Below are positions 24,487 to 33,747 of a stretch of 38,997 nucleotides of DNA, in pieces. Origin of the DNA: Anaerolineae bacterium (GTDB taxonomy: Bacteria; Chloroflexota; Anaerolineae; Aggregatilineales; Phototrophicaceae). The translations under genes and the position numbers were made by a program. The notes beneath the pieces are model-generated. The model was given only the letters and a program-made list of their open reading frames with translations, searched no databases and had not been told where the DNA came from. The DNA lies in the NCBI GenBank assembly GCA_025454525.1, contig JALOOG010000028.1, positions 1 to 38,997 on the forward strand. The letters run 5' to 3'. Each line of letters begins with the position of its first letter. Positions within the stretch are counted from its first letter, which is position 1.

Positions 24487-27408
24487 TTACTGGGATTGAT
24501 CCCGATCTTTGCGTTTTTGCAACAATTTCGCGCCGATATTGCCCGTCGGCGCGCTGTTGGTCTCTTCGGTGGGTGTTGAACGCGGTGTATAACGCGGTTT
24601 CGCATCGCTTCCCGTGTTCAATGTCTCTGATGAGACTGGAGCGGCCTTGGTTTCGCTTTCAGCCTTGCGCGCACGCAAAGCCCCGATCGTATGAGACGGT
24701 GATTTTTCCTCTGCTTCAGTCTGTGTACGTTGACGCGCCCGGTCTCGCGCTTCTAACAGTGATCCTAATCGTTCGGTGGGTGTGCCAAGCGCCTGAGCGC
24801 GAGAAAACTTGCCCCCCACATAGGCGCGCAACCGTTGTAAATCGCTTTGGGTGATGATCAAACGCCGCACCGCCACATCTAACGGCAATAACAGCAACGC
24901 GATCAACATCAGCAACGGCGCAACGGGCGCTAATGTCCCTTGTGAGATGATCGTCCGATCAAAAGCGGACGTGATCTCCCCAGTTAAGGATCGCCCTTGT
25001 GTAATTTCAGCCAATACAGGCAAGATCGACTCGTCCGTGGCGGCGGTCAAATATTCTGGCGAATAACTCATCACCCACCCGGAAGTCTGACTCACGGTGA
25101 TCGGTTGCTCCACTTCCCCCCCTGCCCCCGCGATCCGCACCAGATACGCACCTTCCTCACCGGGCGTAAACACCGCTTCATATCGCCCCGGTGCTACTTG
25201 ACGCAAGGTGATCCGCTGATTCGCAAAACGTGGATCCACGATCGAAGCTTGCAGATCAAGCCCATTTAAAAACGCGCCGTCTCCATCCACCGCATCAACG
25301 ATGATCCGGGCCTGTTCGTTTTCCATCACCACTCGCATCTCAACCGAGTTATCACCGCCTTCGGTGATCGTCCAACGCACCGCTTGACTCCAAAAACGCG
25401 AAAAGTCCGCCCATGAAACCCAATTTGCCCCCCAACGGGCGGTCGCATCACTCATGAACGCCACGGAACGCCCTAACCCATATTGCCAAGACACCAAGAT
25501 CGGATCATTGAACTCATTCGGGGCGCGTAAAATCACTTGTGAGGCGGTTTTCGGTGTGACACCCACATAACCCAACAAGGAAGGAAGCTGATTAATGCCG
25601 TCTAAAATCGGGTTACGGGCAGTTAACACCGGGGTAAACGGTTCTTCAAAAATATAAGAGCGAGTCGCTAACACCGTCTCTTGTGAGAAAATCGTCGGGA
25701 TCGCGCTCACATCATTGGCGATGTGATAATTTCCGCCGCCGGCCCGCGCCATATCCGCCAATAATGGGGACGGCGCACCGATCGCGATCGTGGTCGTGGT
25801 GACACCATGATCGGTAAACAAGCGACTGGTCAATTCAACCAATCCCGTGGCATCAGCGAGGCCATCGGTGAGCAGGATGATATGTTTGATTTCGGCCGGT
25901 TCATTCACAATATCGGTTTCAACCAAGCGCATCCCCGCTAAAATGTCTGTGCCTCCACTGGGTCGCAATGTCCCCACGATTCGGCGCAATTCTTGTTGAT
26001 CGTTGACATTTTGAAAGCGTGCCACCCAAAATGCAGACGCATCAAATGACGCGATCCCGGCCCGATCGCGTGGCAATAACAAAGCGACGGAACGGTTGAT
26101 CGCCTCTTTAGCCAATTCGATCATCGGCACACCCGACGGCGCGATCGCGCCCATACTGCCCGAACGATCGATCACATAGGCGATCGTCAATTGTGGGAGA
26201 CGTTGTTGATCCTTGATCTGCATATCGACGGGTAAGGCGGCCTCTAATGGGGTGTTAAAATAACCGCCGGGGCCATAGGTCTGGGGCCCACCGACCACCA
26301 CCAACCCGCCACCTAAATCACGCACATAGGTTTCGATCGCTTCCATGCGACGCAAGGATAATTGTGTGGCCGAGACATTCACCAAAATCACACTTTTATA
26401 TTGTGCAAGGCCGGCGACTCCGGTCGGTAAGCTGTTGATCGTGATCTCATCTACGATCAACCCCGCTTCACGCAACGCGGGGGTTAAATAGCGCGTATCT
26501 TCTGGTGTTGCGCCGACCAATAAGACTCGCGAGGGGCCGATCACTTGGCTAAAGGTCGCTAACGTGTTGTTTTGATAAAAGACATCCCCTTGTTCCGGTT
26601 CAACCACCACCTGAAAATCGCGGAAACCGGTTTCTAGCGCGGTCAAGGTCAAAGTACGATTATTCGCACCGCGTTGTAGCTGGGTTTGCTCTCGGTAGAT
26701 CTCCTCACCCCCTGCAAACACCACAACCCGGGCCGGTGTATCAAGATCTGACTCAATGTTAATGGTGAGGTCAAATTGTTGCCCCTCCTGCACACTAGAC
26801 GGTACGTTGACTTCGGTAACGCGCACCTCTGGTTCTGGATTGCGTTGGAGCGGCACATAGCTAATTTCAACCTCCGAGGCCGCAGCTAATTGGGCCGCCG
26901 CTTCAGCATTCCCCAGAGTTTGAATGCCGTCACTAAAGATCACGATCCGTCGGGCAGCATCGGCGGGGAACATCGCCAGAGCCAAGCGGATCGCTTCGGC
27001 GATGTCGGTATTTCCCGTGTTAGGCGTTGCTCGTAATGTGACTCCCAACTCTAATGAAGCGCCGAGTCCACGCTCCACTTGAGCATCCCCCCCAAACACC
27101 ACCAACCCGGCCAAGTCATCCGGATTCATCGCATCCGTGGCAGCCCGCACCTGAGTCAGCGCTTGATCTACCCCAACCACCCCAACACTATCCGACGCAT
27201 CGATCAAGAAGATCACCGCTAATTTTTCGGCAGATTGAACCACTTGCGTTCCAGCCAGCGAAAAAACCAACAAGGTGATGATCACCACTCGGATCATCAA
27301 GCTGATAATGTCTCGACTCCGCCGGAAACGCTGCCGCGGCCAACCGATATATAACACGATTGGGATCGCGATAAACAAGATCAACGCTAGAGGGGTTGTA
27401 AAAACCAT
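24487..27408 (-). CDS. Large membrane protein with two VWA domains (Bat/YfbK-like)
   Basis: 973 residues. Two membrane segments open the protein (about 5-25 and 36-55). A first VWA domain starts at AVIFLIDASDSVG (MIDAS DxSxS). A segment of glutamine-amidotransferase-like shape follows (RVLLVGATPEDTRYLTPALREAG to GGGLVVVGGPQTYGPGGYF). A second VWA domain has TIAYVIDRSGSMGA and a LLTDGLAD segment. Then come beta-rich domains and a C-terminal membrane segment (APLLMLIALLLLPLDVAVRRLI) with a charged cytoplasmic tail rich in Arg, Lys, Glu and Thr. Proteins of this plan are common in Chloroflexota and are thought to act in envelope or stress functions. An extended -10 element (TGCTATGAT, near 27440) lies upstream. 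Confidence 0.9.
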   Translation of the reverse strand: MVFTTPLALILFIAIPIVLYIGWPRQRFRRSRDIISLMIRVVIITLLVFSLAGTQVVQSAEKLAVIFLIDASDSVGVVGVDQALTQVRAATDAMNPDDLAGLVVFGGDAQVERGLGASLELGVTLRATPNTGNTDIAEAIRLALAMFPADAARRIVIFSDGIQTLGNAEAAAQLAAASEVEISYVPLQRNPEPEVRVTEVNVPSSVQEGQQFDLTINIESDLDTPARVVVFAGGEEIYREQTQLQRGANNRTLTLTALETGFRDFQVVVEPEQGDVFYQNNTLATFSQVIGPSRVLLVGATPEDTRYLTPALREAGLIVDEITINSLPTGVAGLAQYKSVILVNVSATQLSLRRMEAIETYVRDLGGGLVVVGGPQTYGPGGYFNTPLEAALPVDMQIKDQQRLPQLTIAYVIDRSGSMGAIAPSGVPMIELAKEAINRSVALLLPRDRAGIASFDASAFWVARFQNVNDQQELRRIVGTLRPSGGTDILAGMRLVETDIVNEPAEIKHIILLTDGLADATGLVELTSRLFTDHGVTTTTIAIGAPSPLLADMARAGGGNYHIANDVSAIPTIFSQETVLATRSYIFEEPFTPVLTARNPILDGINQLPSLLGYVGVTPKTASQVILRAPNEFNDPILVSWQYGLGRSVAFMSDATARWGANWVSWADFSRFWSQAVRWTITEGGDNSVEMRVVMENEQARIIVDAVDGDGAFLNGLDLQASIVDPRFANQRITLRQVAPGRYEAVFTPGEEGAYLVRIAGAGGEVEQPITVSQTSGWVMSYSPEYLTAATDESILPVLAEITQGRSLTGEITSAFDRTIISQGTLAPVAPLLMLIALLLLPLDVAVRRLIITQSDLQRLRAYVGGKFSRAQALGTPTERLGSLLEARDRARQRTQTEAEEKSPSHTIGALRARKAESETKAAPVSSETLNTGSDAKPRYTPRSTPTEETNSAPTGNIGAKLLQKRKDRDQSQ

Positions 27409-27690
27409 TTTGATAAATCTCTTTGACCACGTTATCTCCTAATCATAGCACAAAATACACCTCATCATCTGGGTGGAGATCGCTAGACAAGCGGCAACAC
27501 CCGTTTTTCTCTCACATGCTCTGCTAAAACGTGATAATTGTCACCTCTTTTTGCCGCAACTTATGTTACGATCGATAAGCTGAATCACACCCAGTAAACA
27601 TCGGACAATGCTAACGAATTGCCTTTTGTCATTATCATCGTTGTTGTACACATCATTGGATCATCTATTACGGATTTATAGGAGAAACAG

Positions 27691-28572
27691 ATGACTCGAT
27701 CCGCTTTGCGTGTGGCTTTAGTTCAATTGCCTTGGACGGGGGATCGCGATACCATGATCGCCGCCTATCGCCCTTTGATCCATCAAGCGGCACATAAAGG
27801 CGCACAAGTGGTTTGTTTACCTGAATTTTCGCTTTCACCGTATTTCGCCGGCGTTCGAGATCAAGCCGGATATGGGTGGGCTGAACCGTTAATCGGTGGG
27901 ATGAGCGATCAGGTGTTTAGTGCGTTAGCCCGTGAACACAGGATCACGCTGATTAGCAGCATCTTTGAGCAGGATCACGCTGATTATTTTGATACCGCCG
28001 TCATTCACGGCCCCTCCGGCACACAGATCGGAAGCACACGTAAGATCCATATCCCCTCCGGGGACGGCTATCATGAGACCGATTATTTTAACGGTTGGCA
28101 TGAATATCCCGTTCATGACCTTGGCCTGCTCATGATCGCCACACCGACCTGTTATGATCAATGGTTTCCAGAGTTGGCGCGGATCTACGCCCTCAATGGC
28201 GCGCATTTTATCTTTTATCCGACCGCGATCGGTTCTGAACCCAATGCGCCGGAAGTGGATAGTATGGAGATGTGGCAAACGGTGATGCGTGGTCATGCGA
28301 TCGCTAACGGCGTGTTTATCGCGGCCGCGAACCGGATCGGACGGGAAAACCGCGTCACCTTTTACGGAAGCAGCTTTATCTGTGATCCCATGGGGCGGAT
28401 TTTGGCCCAAGCCGGACGCGATACCACCGAGGTGATCGTCGCCGATTTAGAGCCAGAGGTTTTATTGAAGTGGCGTGAATTGTTCCCGCTCTTGCATCAG
28501 CGCAAACCCGCGTTGTATACCCGTTTGACAGAACCCTATTCCGGTTCAGATCGTCCAGACTGGCTGAGCTAA
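27691..28572 (+). CDS. Nitrilase-family amidohydrolase (N-carbamoylputrescine amidase-like)
   Basis: 293 residues, the usual AguB size. The Glu-Lys-Cys triad is visible: Glu in VVCLPEFSLSPYF, Lys in TRKIHIPSGDGYHE and Cys in ATPTCYDQWFPELARIYALNGAHF. The CYDQWFPE box and YFNGWHEYPV region are close to N-carbamoylputrescine amidase (usually CWDQWFPE), which releases CO2 and ammonia to give putrescine. Beta-ureidopropionase is a second possibility. No agmatine deiminase gene is in the window. TAGGAG lies 6 bases before the ATG. The gene is alone on plus between divergent and convergent neighbours. Confidence 0.88.
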   Translation: MTRSALRVALVQLPWTGDRDTMIAAYRPLIHQAAHKGAQVVCLPEFSLSPYFAGVRDQAGYGWAEPLIGGMSDQVFSALAREHRITLISSIFEQDHADYFDTAVIHGPSGTQIGSTRKIHIPSGDGYHETDYFNGWHEYPVHDLGLLMIATPTCYDQWFPELARIYALNGAHFIFYPTAIGSEPNAPEVDSMEMWQTVMRGHAIANGVFIAAANRIGRENRVTFYGSSFICDPMGRILAQAGRDTTEVIVADLEPEVLLKWRELFPLLHQRKPALYTRLTEPYSGSDRPDWLS

Positions 28573-28614
28573 GATTTGAGTCGCGGAGCGTCCATGGCAA
28601 GGCTAAGATTTGAG
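28568..28614. repeat. 13-bp direct repeat spanning two convergent stop codons
   Basis: GCTAAGATTTGAG occurs at 28568-28580 and 28602-28614, 21 bases apart. The first copy contains the stop of the amidase gene and the second the stop of holB read on the other strand. Confidence 0.8.
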
Positions 28615-29598
28615 GCCGGGATAATCCAAAAACATCACTTCTAACGCGAGGCGCACATTGACATTGGTCGAAAGCTGACTCATCAAAGTTTGTGTGCCTT
28701 TCAACGCTTTGAGCGCTTCATCCGCCCCGAACTGATAGCGCATCCGCTCCATGTTCGGCAGACGATCGCTGTTACTTGGTTTGACCGGGCTGCCCTCCGC
28801 GTGTAGCAGAATATCACGCCAATAGGTCTGCCAAAGTTCTAAGAGCCGAATCAAGCTGGCCTTGTCTTTGCTTAGATCTTGCGCCACTTCAAACCGTTCA
28901 ACCCGCTTTTGGGTCAAGATCTGCTCTAAGAGGGTGAGGGCTTGATCGCGCTGTTCTAAGAAGGTGGTGTCTTGGATCGCGTTGATCGCCCAACCAATCC
29001 GGCCACTACTCAAACGGGCCACGAGTCCAGCACGTTCAGGATCGGCCGCATATTCGGTGATCAAGATCTCGCGAAGCGTCTCACTCGGCACGGGACGCAA
29101 ATAAAACACCTGACAACGGCTCAAAATCGTCGGGAGCAGGCCTTCGGTGCTAGATGCAAGTAACAGGATACGGGCATGGGCCGGCGGTTCTTCTAAGGTT
29201 TTGAGGATCGCATCTTGGGCTTGCCCTTTGGCATGATCAAAATCCGAAATGATCGCCAGTCGATAGCGACTCGCATAAGGCTTCAACGAGATCCGACGCA
29301 TCACCTCACGCAATGCCTCAATTTTGAGCGCGCCCGTGTTGGGATCTAATTCGGAATACACCAGATCAGGATGATTCCCGCTTAGCGTCAAGCGGCATGA
29401 AGCACACTCACCACACGGGCGTTGTGACAGATCCTCATGCTGACAGTTGAGCATCATCGCGAAATAATGGGCAAAACGGGTTTTACCGATTGAAGGCATC
29501 CCGACAATCAGATACGCTTGCCGCAAGCGTTGATGAATCAGCGCTTTGCGGAGAAAATTCACCGCCCAATCATGCCCAAAGACCTTAATACTATCCAC
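28603..29598 (-). CDS. holB: DNA polymerase III subunit delta-prime
   Basis: 331 residues, an AAA+ clamp-loader subunit that helps open and load the sliding clamp at replication forks. The N-terminus shows GHDWAVNFLRKAL and the P-loop GMPSIGKTRFAHYFA. A four-Cys zinc module follows (CQ, CGECASC), then HPDLVYSELDPNTGALKIEALREV, YRLAIISDFDHAKGQAQDAILKTLEEPP (the DExx-region and delta-prime box) and LLASSTEGLLPTILSRCQ with the SRC motif. The length is usual. It is followed upstream by the Uma2-like gene with a 18-base gap, so the two are likely co-transcribed. Confidence 0.93.
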   Translation of the reverse strand: MDSIKVFGHDWAVNFLRKALIHQRLRQAYLIVGMPSIGKTRFAHYFAMMLNCQHEDLSQRPCGECASCRLTLSGNHPDLVYSELDPNTGALKIEALREVMRRISLKPYASRYRLAIISDFDHAKGQAQDAILKTLEEPPAHARILLLASSTEGLLPTILSRCQVFYLRPVPSETLREILITEYAADPERAGLVARLSSGRIGWAINAIQDTTFLEQRDQALTLLEQILTQKRVERFEVAQDLSKDKASLIRLLELWQTYWRDILLHAEGSPVKPSNSDRLPNMERMRYQFGADEALKALKGTQTLMSQLSTNVNVRLALEVMFLDYPGLKS

Positions 29599-29616
29599 AC
29601 CGTGTCCCTTATCGTG

Positions 29617-30183
29617 TTAGAGAAGTTGTCGGTTTGAAAACAAGTTTGATAAACGCACTTGGAACCCCGGTAACAAGTCCCCGCCTTCTAAACAGGCGGT
29701 CACTTGCGCGGTCTCTAATTGGTGAGTCGCGACCGAGGCCCATTGCGCGATCACTATAGCTTTTTCTCGCATCGAAATCAACCACACCACATGCGTACCA
29801 TAACGCAAATAATGGCGCGCACGGGTCAGATCGACGGTCTCTTGGATCTCAATAGCGAGATCGGGCGCTTGGGGCAAATACGGATTAAGGCTGAGATCAG
29901 GCAAGTGTTGGATCGCGCTAAAACCGAAGGTCGGGATCAACACGTTATAAGGGTCAAGCGTGTACCCCGTATTCGGAGCGGTGATCTTGCCCACCGGATG
30001 ACAGCGGAGATACTGCTCTAAGAACGCTTGTAAGCGGACAGCGGTATCGTTCTCTAACCAACTAAGCGGCGTTTTTTCGATGATTTTGCCGTCGATCAAC
30101 TCAAGAGTGCGTTGTGCCGATTGTGGCATATGGGCGATCCGCCAAAGGTCATCAAGGTTGGAGAGTTCATTATACCGCTGCAT
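29617..30183 (-). CDS. Uma2-like (DUF820) protein, apparently degenerate active site
   Basis: 188 residues, usual length for this PD-(D/E)XK-fold family. The N-terminal part (RTLELIDGKIIEKTPLSWLEND) and the segment APDLAIEIQETVDLTRARHYLRYGTHVVWLI align well to the family pattern. However, the usual PDV motif is replaced by IPTFGF and the Lys expected after the ExE-like segment is not evident. Nuclease activity is therefore doubtful. It lies 17 bases after the permease gene and before holB. Such genes occur in many copies in Chloroflexota and cyanobacteria with unknown role. Confidence 0.75.
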   Translation of the reverse strand: MQRYNELSNLDDLWRIAHMPQSAQRTLELIDGKIIEKTPLSWLENDTAVRLQAFLEQYLRCHPVGKITAPNTGYTLDPYNVLIPTFGFSAIQHLPDLSLNPYLPQAPDLAIEIQETVDLTRARHYLRYGTHVVWLISMREKAIVIAQWASVATHQLETAQVTACLEGGDLLPGFQVRLSNLFSNRQLL

Positions 30184-30200
30184 CGCGTATGATCCTTTCT

Positions 30201-32756
30201 TTACTCGTTACGTAAAGCGCGGGCGGTGATCAAACGAGTCATTCGCCACGCTGGATAGAGTCCCGCTAACAACGCGGCGACCACGGCCACTGCAAATGCT
30301 TGCAGAAATTCAGCGGGGATCGGATGAAATTGCATTGTCCAACCGAAGCTGCGGACATTGATCACGTATAACAACACCATCGCTAAGGCCAGACCAATCG
30401 GTTGTGCTAACACCCCTGCCACCAAACCCATCAGTCCGGTTTGTAAAAGGGTGAAATTCCACAGTTGACGCGGAGTCATGCCTGTAGCGCGCATTAGTCC
30501 ATATTGACGGGTGTTCTCCAGTTGCAGCGAAAGTAACGCGCTTAAAATGCCAATGAAAGCGACGATCGTCGCAAGCAAGCGAAGCGCAATCGTGATCGCA
30601 AAGGCGTTATCGAATACCTCAAACACCCCGCCGCGTAATTCGCGATTGGCCTGAATCACCAACCCGTAAGCTTGCAAGGGGCCTGCGCGTAAACTGTTCA
30701 CCACTTGATTGATGTCAGCTTCAGGGGCGATAAACGCCGCCACAGATGAGATAAACGGGTCATTCCAATACTGTTGATAGACCGAATACAGCATGTAGAT
30801 GCTGCCTTGATCAGTGGTGTAATCATAAAACACACCGATCACCTCAAAGGTTTGTTCGCCTTGATCGGTCAAGAGTTTGATCTGATTTTCGGTAGGGGTG
30901 ATCCCGCGCCGATAAGCAAACGGTTCACTCACCATCACCGCGCCTTGTGCCATAGCCACGCGGTAATCCGGCACGGTTGTCCAGATAAATTCGCGAGTCG
31001 TGGCAATGTCGTAATCGATCGCGCTTAAATTTGCATCGGGTAGATTCGGATAATCTGGGGCCGCCACGCTCACACTACGGGCGGCGGATACCTCGATCAC
31101 CCCTGCCGTTTGACGCACGATCTCACGCACCGCCGGGTCAAGGTCAACGGAAGCGAGATTCGCATTTAACAGCGGTGGGGAAAGATAAATATCCGCGCCC
31201 AAGGTGGTCTGAAGCCAATCATCCACCGTTTCGCGAAAACTCCCGATCATCACGCTCACCCCTACGATCACGCTGATCGCGATCGTGAGCGCAGCGACCG
31301 CAACGGAGGTACGACTTAGCGATCGGACAACCGCACGCGGTGCAAGCCGTCCCAACACCCCAAAAATCCGCATGGTGAGCGGGGTTAACAGGTTCATCGC
31401 GCCGATCAACACGATTGGGGTAAATAAAGCACTTCCGACCACGATACAAAACAGCGCGGCAAAACTGATATACAGGTCTTGGGTGGGCAGATTTAACAAG
31501 ACTAACCCGATCACATTCAACCCGATCGCGATCACGGTGATCATCGGCACACGTTTACGGGTGGACTCTTCTTGATAAGAGCGGCGCATTGCCCCGGCGG
31601 GAAGGGTATTGGTTGCCTCATACGACGGGATCAACGCGGCGATGATGCTGGCAAATAACCCGATTCCCGCGCCTTTAAGCAGGGTAAAGGTATCGACCGA
31701 TACGCCTTGCACATTCACCGTAAAATAGAGGTTATTGATCGTTTGAGCGACCAATCCCACCGCACCCCGCCCGAAAATGATGCCAAGCCCAAGCCCAAAA
31801 ATCGTGCCGATCACGCCTAACAAAACCGCTTCTAACAGGATCAAGCTGAAAATTTGACGACGGGTTGCGCCGATCGATCGCAAAATCCCGATGATCGGGC
31901 GGCGCTGTACCACATTAAACGTGACCGTGTTGTAGATCAAAAAGACTCCAACCACCAACGCGAGTAAACTTAGCGCTTGGAGATTCAATTCAAAGGCGGC
32001 GGTCATTTGGGCGATCGTGTTGTTATCTTCACCCACCGCACCGATTCGCACCCCTTCCGGTAACAAGACGCGGATCTGATCGAGAAGCGTATTCGCTTGA
32101 TCGGCCGGTAACAATAGGTCGATGCGGGTGAGCAGTCCGGTAAAATTGAGCAGATCTTGGGCGGTGCTGATGTCCGTTAGGAGCAGGTCATCTAACGCTT
32201 GGGTGCTGACTCGATCGCTCGGTTGTAACAATCCGACAATGCGAACCTGTGACACCTCATTGATCGTGATCATATCACCCGTCGCTAAGCCCATGCGATC
32301 GGCTAAGGATTGGCTGATCAGCGCGGTGTAGGGTTGGGCGATAAAGGCGGTTAACGCATCAAAGGCGATCGGACTTTGCCCGTCGGCATGGGTGGTGGCG
32401 AGATAACTACGGAACGGGGGTTCAGCAAACGGATCAACTCCTAACAAGCGCAAATTGCCGATGTCCGTGGCGCGCACGTATTCGGTGACGATCGGCGCGG
32501 CCTCACGGAGACCCAACGTCAAACGCAATTGTCGATATAACTCGGTGGACATGCCCCCGGGCCCGGCGATGATCTGGTGTGTAGCGCGTCCGGTGATGCT
32601 TTCGGTACTGAGCGCAAAGGCGCGCTTAGCCGAACTGTTGGCGATGTCGATCGCGATCACCATCGCCACGCCTAGCGCTACCCCCAACACAAACAATAAA
32701 CTCTGCAAAAAACGACGACTGATATAACGACGTGCTAGACGGAATAAGACAACCAT
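30201..32756 (-). CDS. ABC transporter permease with two FtsX domains (MacB/LolC-type)
   Basis: About 851 residues from ATG 32756; an in-frame TTG at 32774 is also possible. A first hydrophobic segment (SLLFVLGVALGVAMVIAID) is followed by a long outside domain, three membrane segments around residues 265-400, a second transmembrane unit after 430, a second outside domain and a final three-helix block. This duplicated FtsX arrangement belongs to permeases paired with LolD/MacB ATPases. No ATPase is adjacent; the one at 20655 on the same strand is the only candidate in the window. The substrate is unknown: lipoprotein release, antimicrobial export and lipid transfer are family possibilities. 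Confidence 0.9.
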   Translation of the reverse strand: MVVLFRLARRYISRRFLQSLLFVLGVALGVAMVIAIDIANSSAKRAFALSTESITGRATHQIIAGPGGMSTELYRQLRLTLGLREAAPIVTEYVRATDIGNLRLLGVDPFAEPPFRSYLATTHADGQSPIAFDALTAFIAQPYTALISQSLADRMGLATGDMITINEVSQVRIVGLLQPSDRVSTQALDDLLLTDISTAQDLLNFTGLLTRIDLLLPADQANTLLDQIRVLLPEGVRIGAVGEDNNTIAQMTAAFELNLQALSLLALVVGVFLIYNTVTFNVVQRRPIIGILRSIGATRRQIFSLILLEAVLLGVIGTIFGLGLGIIFGRGAVGLVAQTINNLYFTVNVQGVSVDTFTLLKGAGIGLFASIIAALIPSYEATNTLPAGAMRRSYQEESTRKRVPMITVIAIGLNVIGLVLLNLPTQDLYISFAALFCIVVGSALFTPIVLIGAMNLLTPLTMRIFGVLGRLAPRAVVRSLSRTSVAVAALTIAISVIVGVSVMIGSFRETVDDWLQTTLGADIYLSPPLLNANLASVDLDPAVREIVRQTAGVIEVSAARSVSVAAPDYPNLPDANLSAIDYDIATTREFIWTTVPDYRVAMAQGAVMVSEPFAYRRGITPTENQIKLLTDQGEQTFEVIGVFYDYTTDQGSIYMLYSVYQQYWNDPFISSVAAFIAPEADINQVVNSLRAGPLQAYGLVIQANRELRGGVFEVFDNAFAITIALRLLATIVAFIGILSALLSLQLENTRQYGLMRATGMTPRQLWNFTLLQTGLMGLVAGVLAQPIGLALAMVLLYVINVRSFGWTMQFHPIPAEFLQAFAVAVVAALLAGLYPAWRMTRLITARALRNE

Positions 32757-32858
32757 GCAAGATTCGATCCACAATGTCTCTGAAAGTTTCTCTATCTATT
32801 AATTTTAAGGAAAGCTTTTGAAACAATGGGGATCAAGGGATAAGAATTGAATGAGCTT

Positions 32859-33626
32859 TTAACCCATTTCATTATCCGGGATGATCGGACGCTCCACCCG
32901 CCACACATGCACACGATTCGTATGCTGTTCATTGCCTCCATCGGAGATCACCAAATACGACTCGCGGGCGACACAATCCATCGGACGATACAGGGTGACA
33001 TGCGGCAGCCCATTGAGGGCCGCGTCTAGGCTGATCTCTTGATCATGGTTGCGATCAAACCAATGAGCGACATACAACACGGCCGTATCGTAATCATAGG
33101 GTTGATTGTCTTGATCCTGTTGCAGCTCTAAGGTGAGGTACGCCAACCGTAAGCGCCGACAGACAATATACAGATTCGGACGTAAGATCTCCGCTTCAGA
33201 CACCACATAACTTTCCGCCAATCCCAAGATCGCGGGCGCGGTGATCGGCAAGTTAAGACGACGGATCGCGGCCTGTTTATCTTGGATCGATAGCGGATGC
33301 ACCACCGAGTCGACACGCTCTAAGGCGCGCATCCCGCGATGACGTGGGCCAAGAAAATTAAGGCTCTTGGCGTGCCACCCCGGATGAGTGCGAATGATCC
33401 CTTCCGGGAGCGTTAAAGGACGCAAGTTCTTGTTTTTGCCGTAATCCTCATCAACCGATTGTAAGATCTCGCCTTCAAGTGTAATTTGATGTTGTGCGCC
33501 CCAAGCATCATCGGTGTAAATTTCCTCAACAAACAGCGTAAGATCGGGGGCAAAACCGATGATCCGACAATCCCCCTGATGCGGCAGTGGAATAGAGTTA
33601 AGATAATGTAAGGTGAGTGAGGTCAT
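32859..33626 (-). CDS. Unknown protein with one EF-hand-like calcium loop
   Basis: 255 residues from ATG 33626 (AGGCGA upstream); the longer frame from 33659 is not favoured. No family is recognised. It is beta-rich by appearance, with short repeated beta hairpins (CRIIGFAPDLTLFVEEIY; ITLEGEILQSVDEDYGKN). Near residue 205 the sequence FDRNHDQEISLDAA fits a DxNxDxxIxxxx EF-hand-type calcium loop. No signal peptide or membrane segment. It lies upstream of the FtsX permease on the same strand with a gap of about 100 bases, but its involvement with export is unproven. Confidence 0.65.
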   Translation of the reverse strand: MTSLTLHYLNSIPLPHQGDCRIIGFAPDLTLFVEEIYTDDAWGAQHQITLEGEILQSVDEDYGKNKNLRPLTLPEGIIRTHPGWHAKSLNFLGPRHRGMRALERVDSVVHPLSIQDKQAAIRRLNLPITAPAILGLAESYVVSEAEILRPNLYIVCRRLRLAYLTLELQQDQDNQPYDYDTAVLYVAHWFDRNHDQEISLDAALNGLPHVTLYRPMDCVARESYLVISDGGNEQHTNRVHVWRVERPIIPDNEMG

Positions 33627-33679
33627 AGTATCGCCTAATCGTAGCTGAATCAGTGCCAAAACATCAGAATTTTTAAATT

Positions 33680-33706
33680 TTGTTCATGTTGCGAGTGTGT
33701 TATAAT
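33680..33706 (+). promoter_or_regulatory. Candidate promoter of the response regulator gene
   Basis: Perfect TATAAT at 33701-33706, with TTGTTC at 33680-33685 and 15-base spacing (or TTTTGT with 17). The start near 33713 leaves about 35 bases before ATG 33748 and excludes the TTG at 33712 as a start. Confidence 0.5.
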
Positions 33707-33747
33707 ACTGATTGAATCATACCAGCGATTGCCGGGAATTTATCAAC

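Noticed and set aside
28568-28614. Direct repeat as a phage attachment site
   Set aside because: The copies are only 34 bases apart with no integrase or insert between them.
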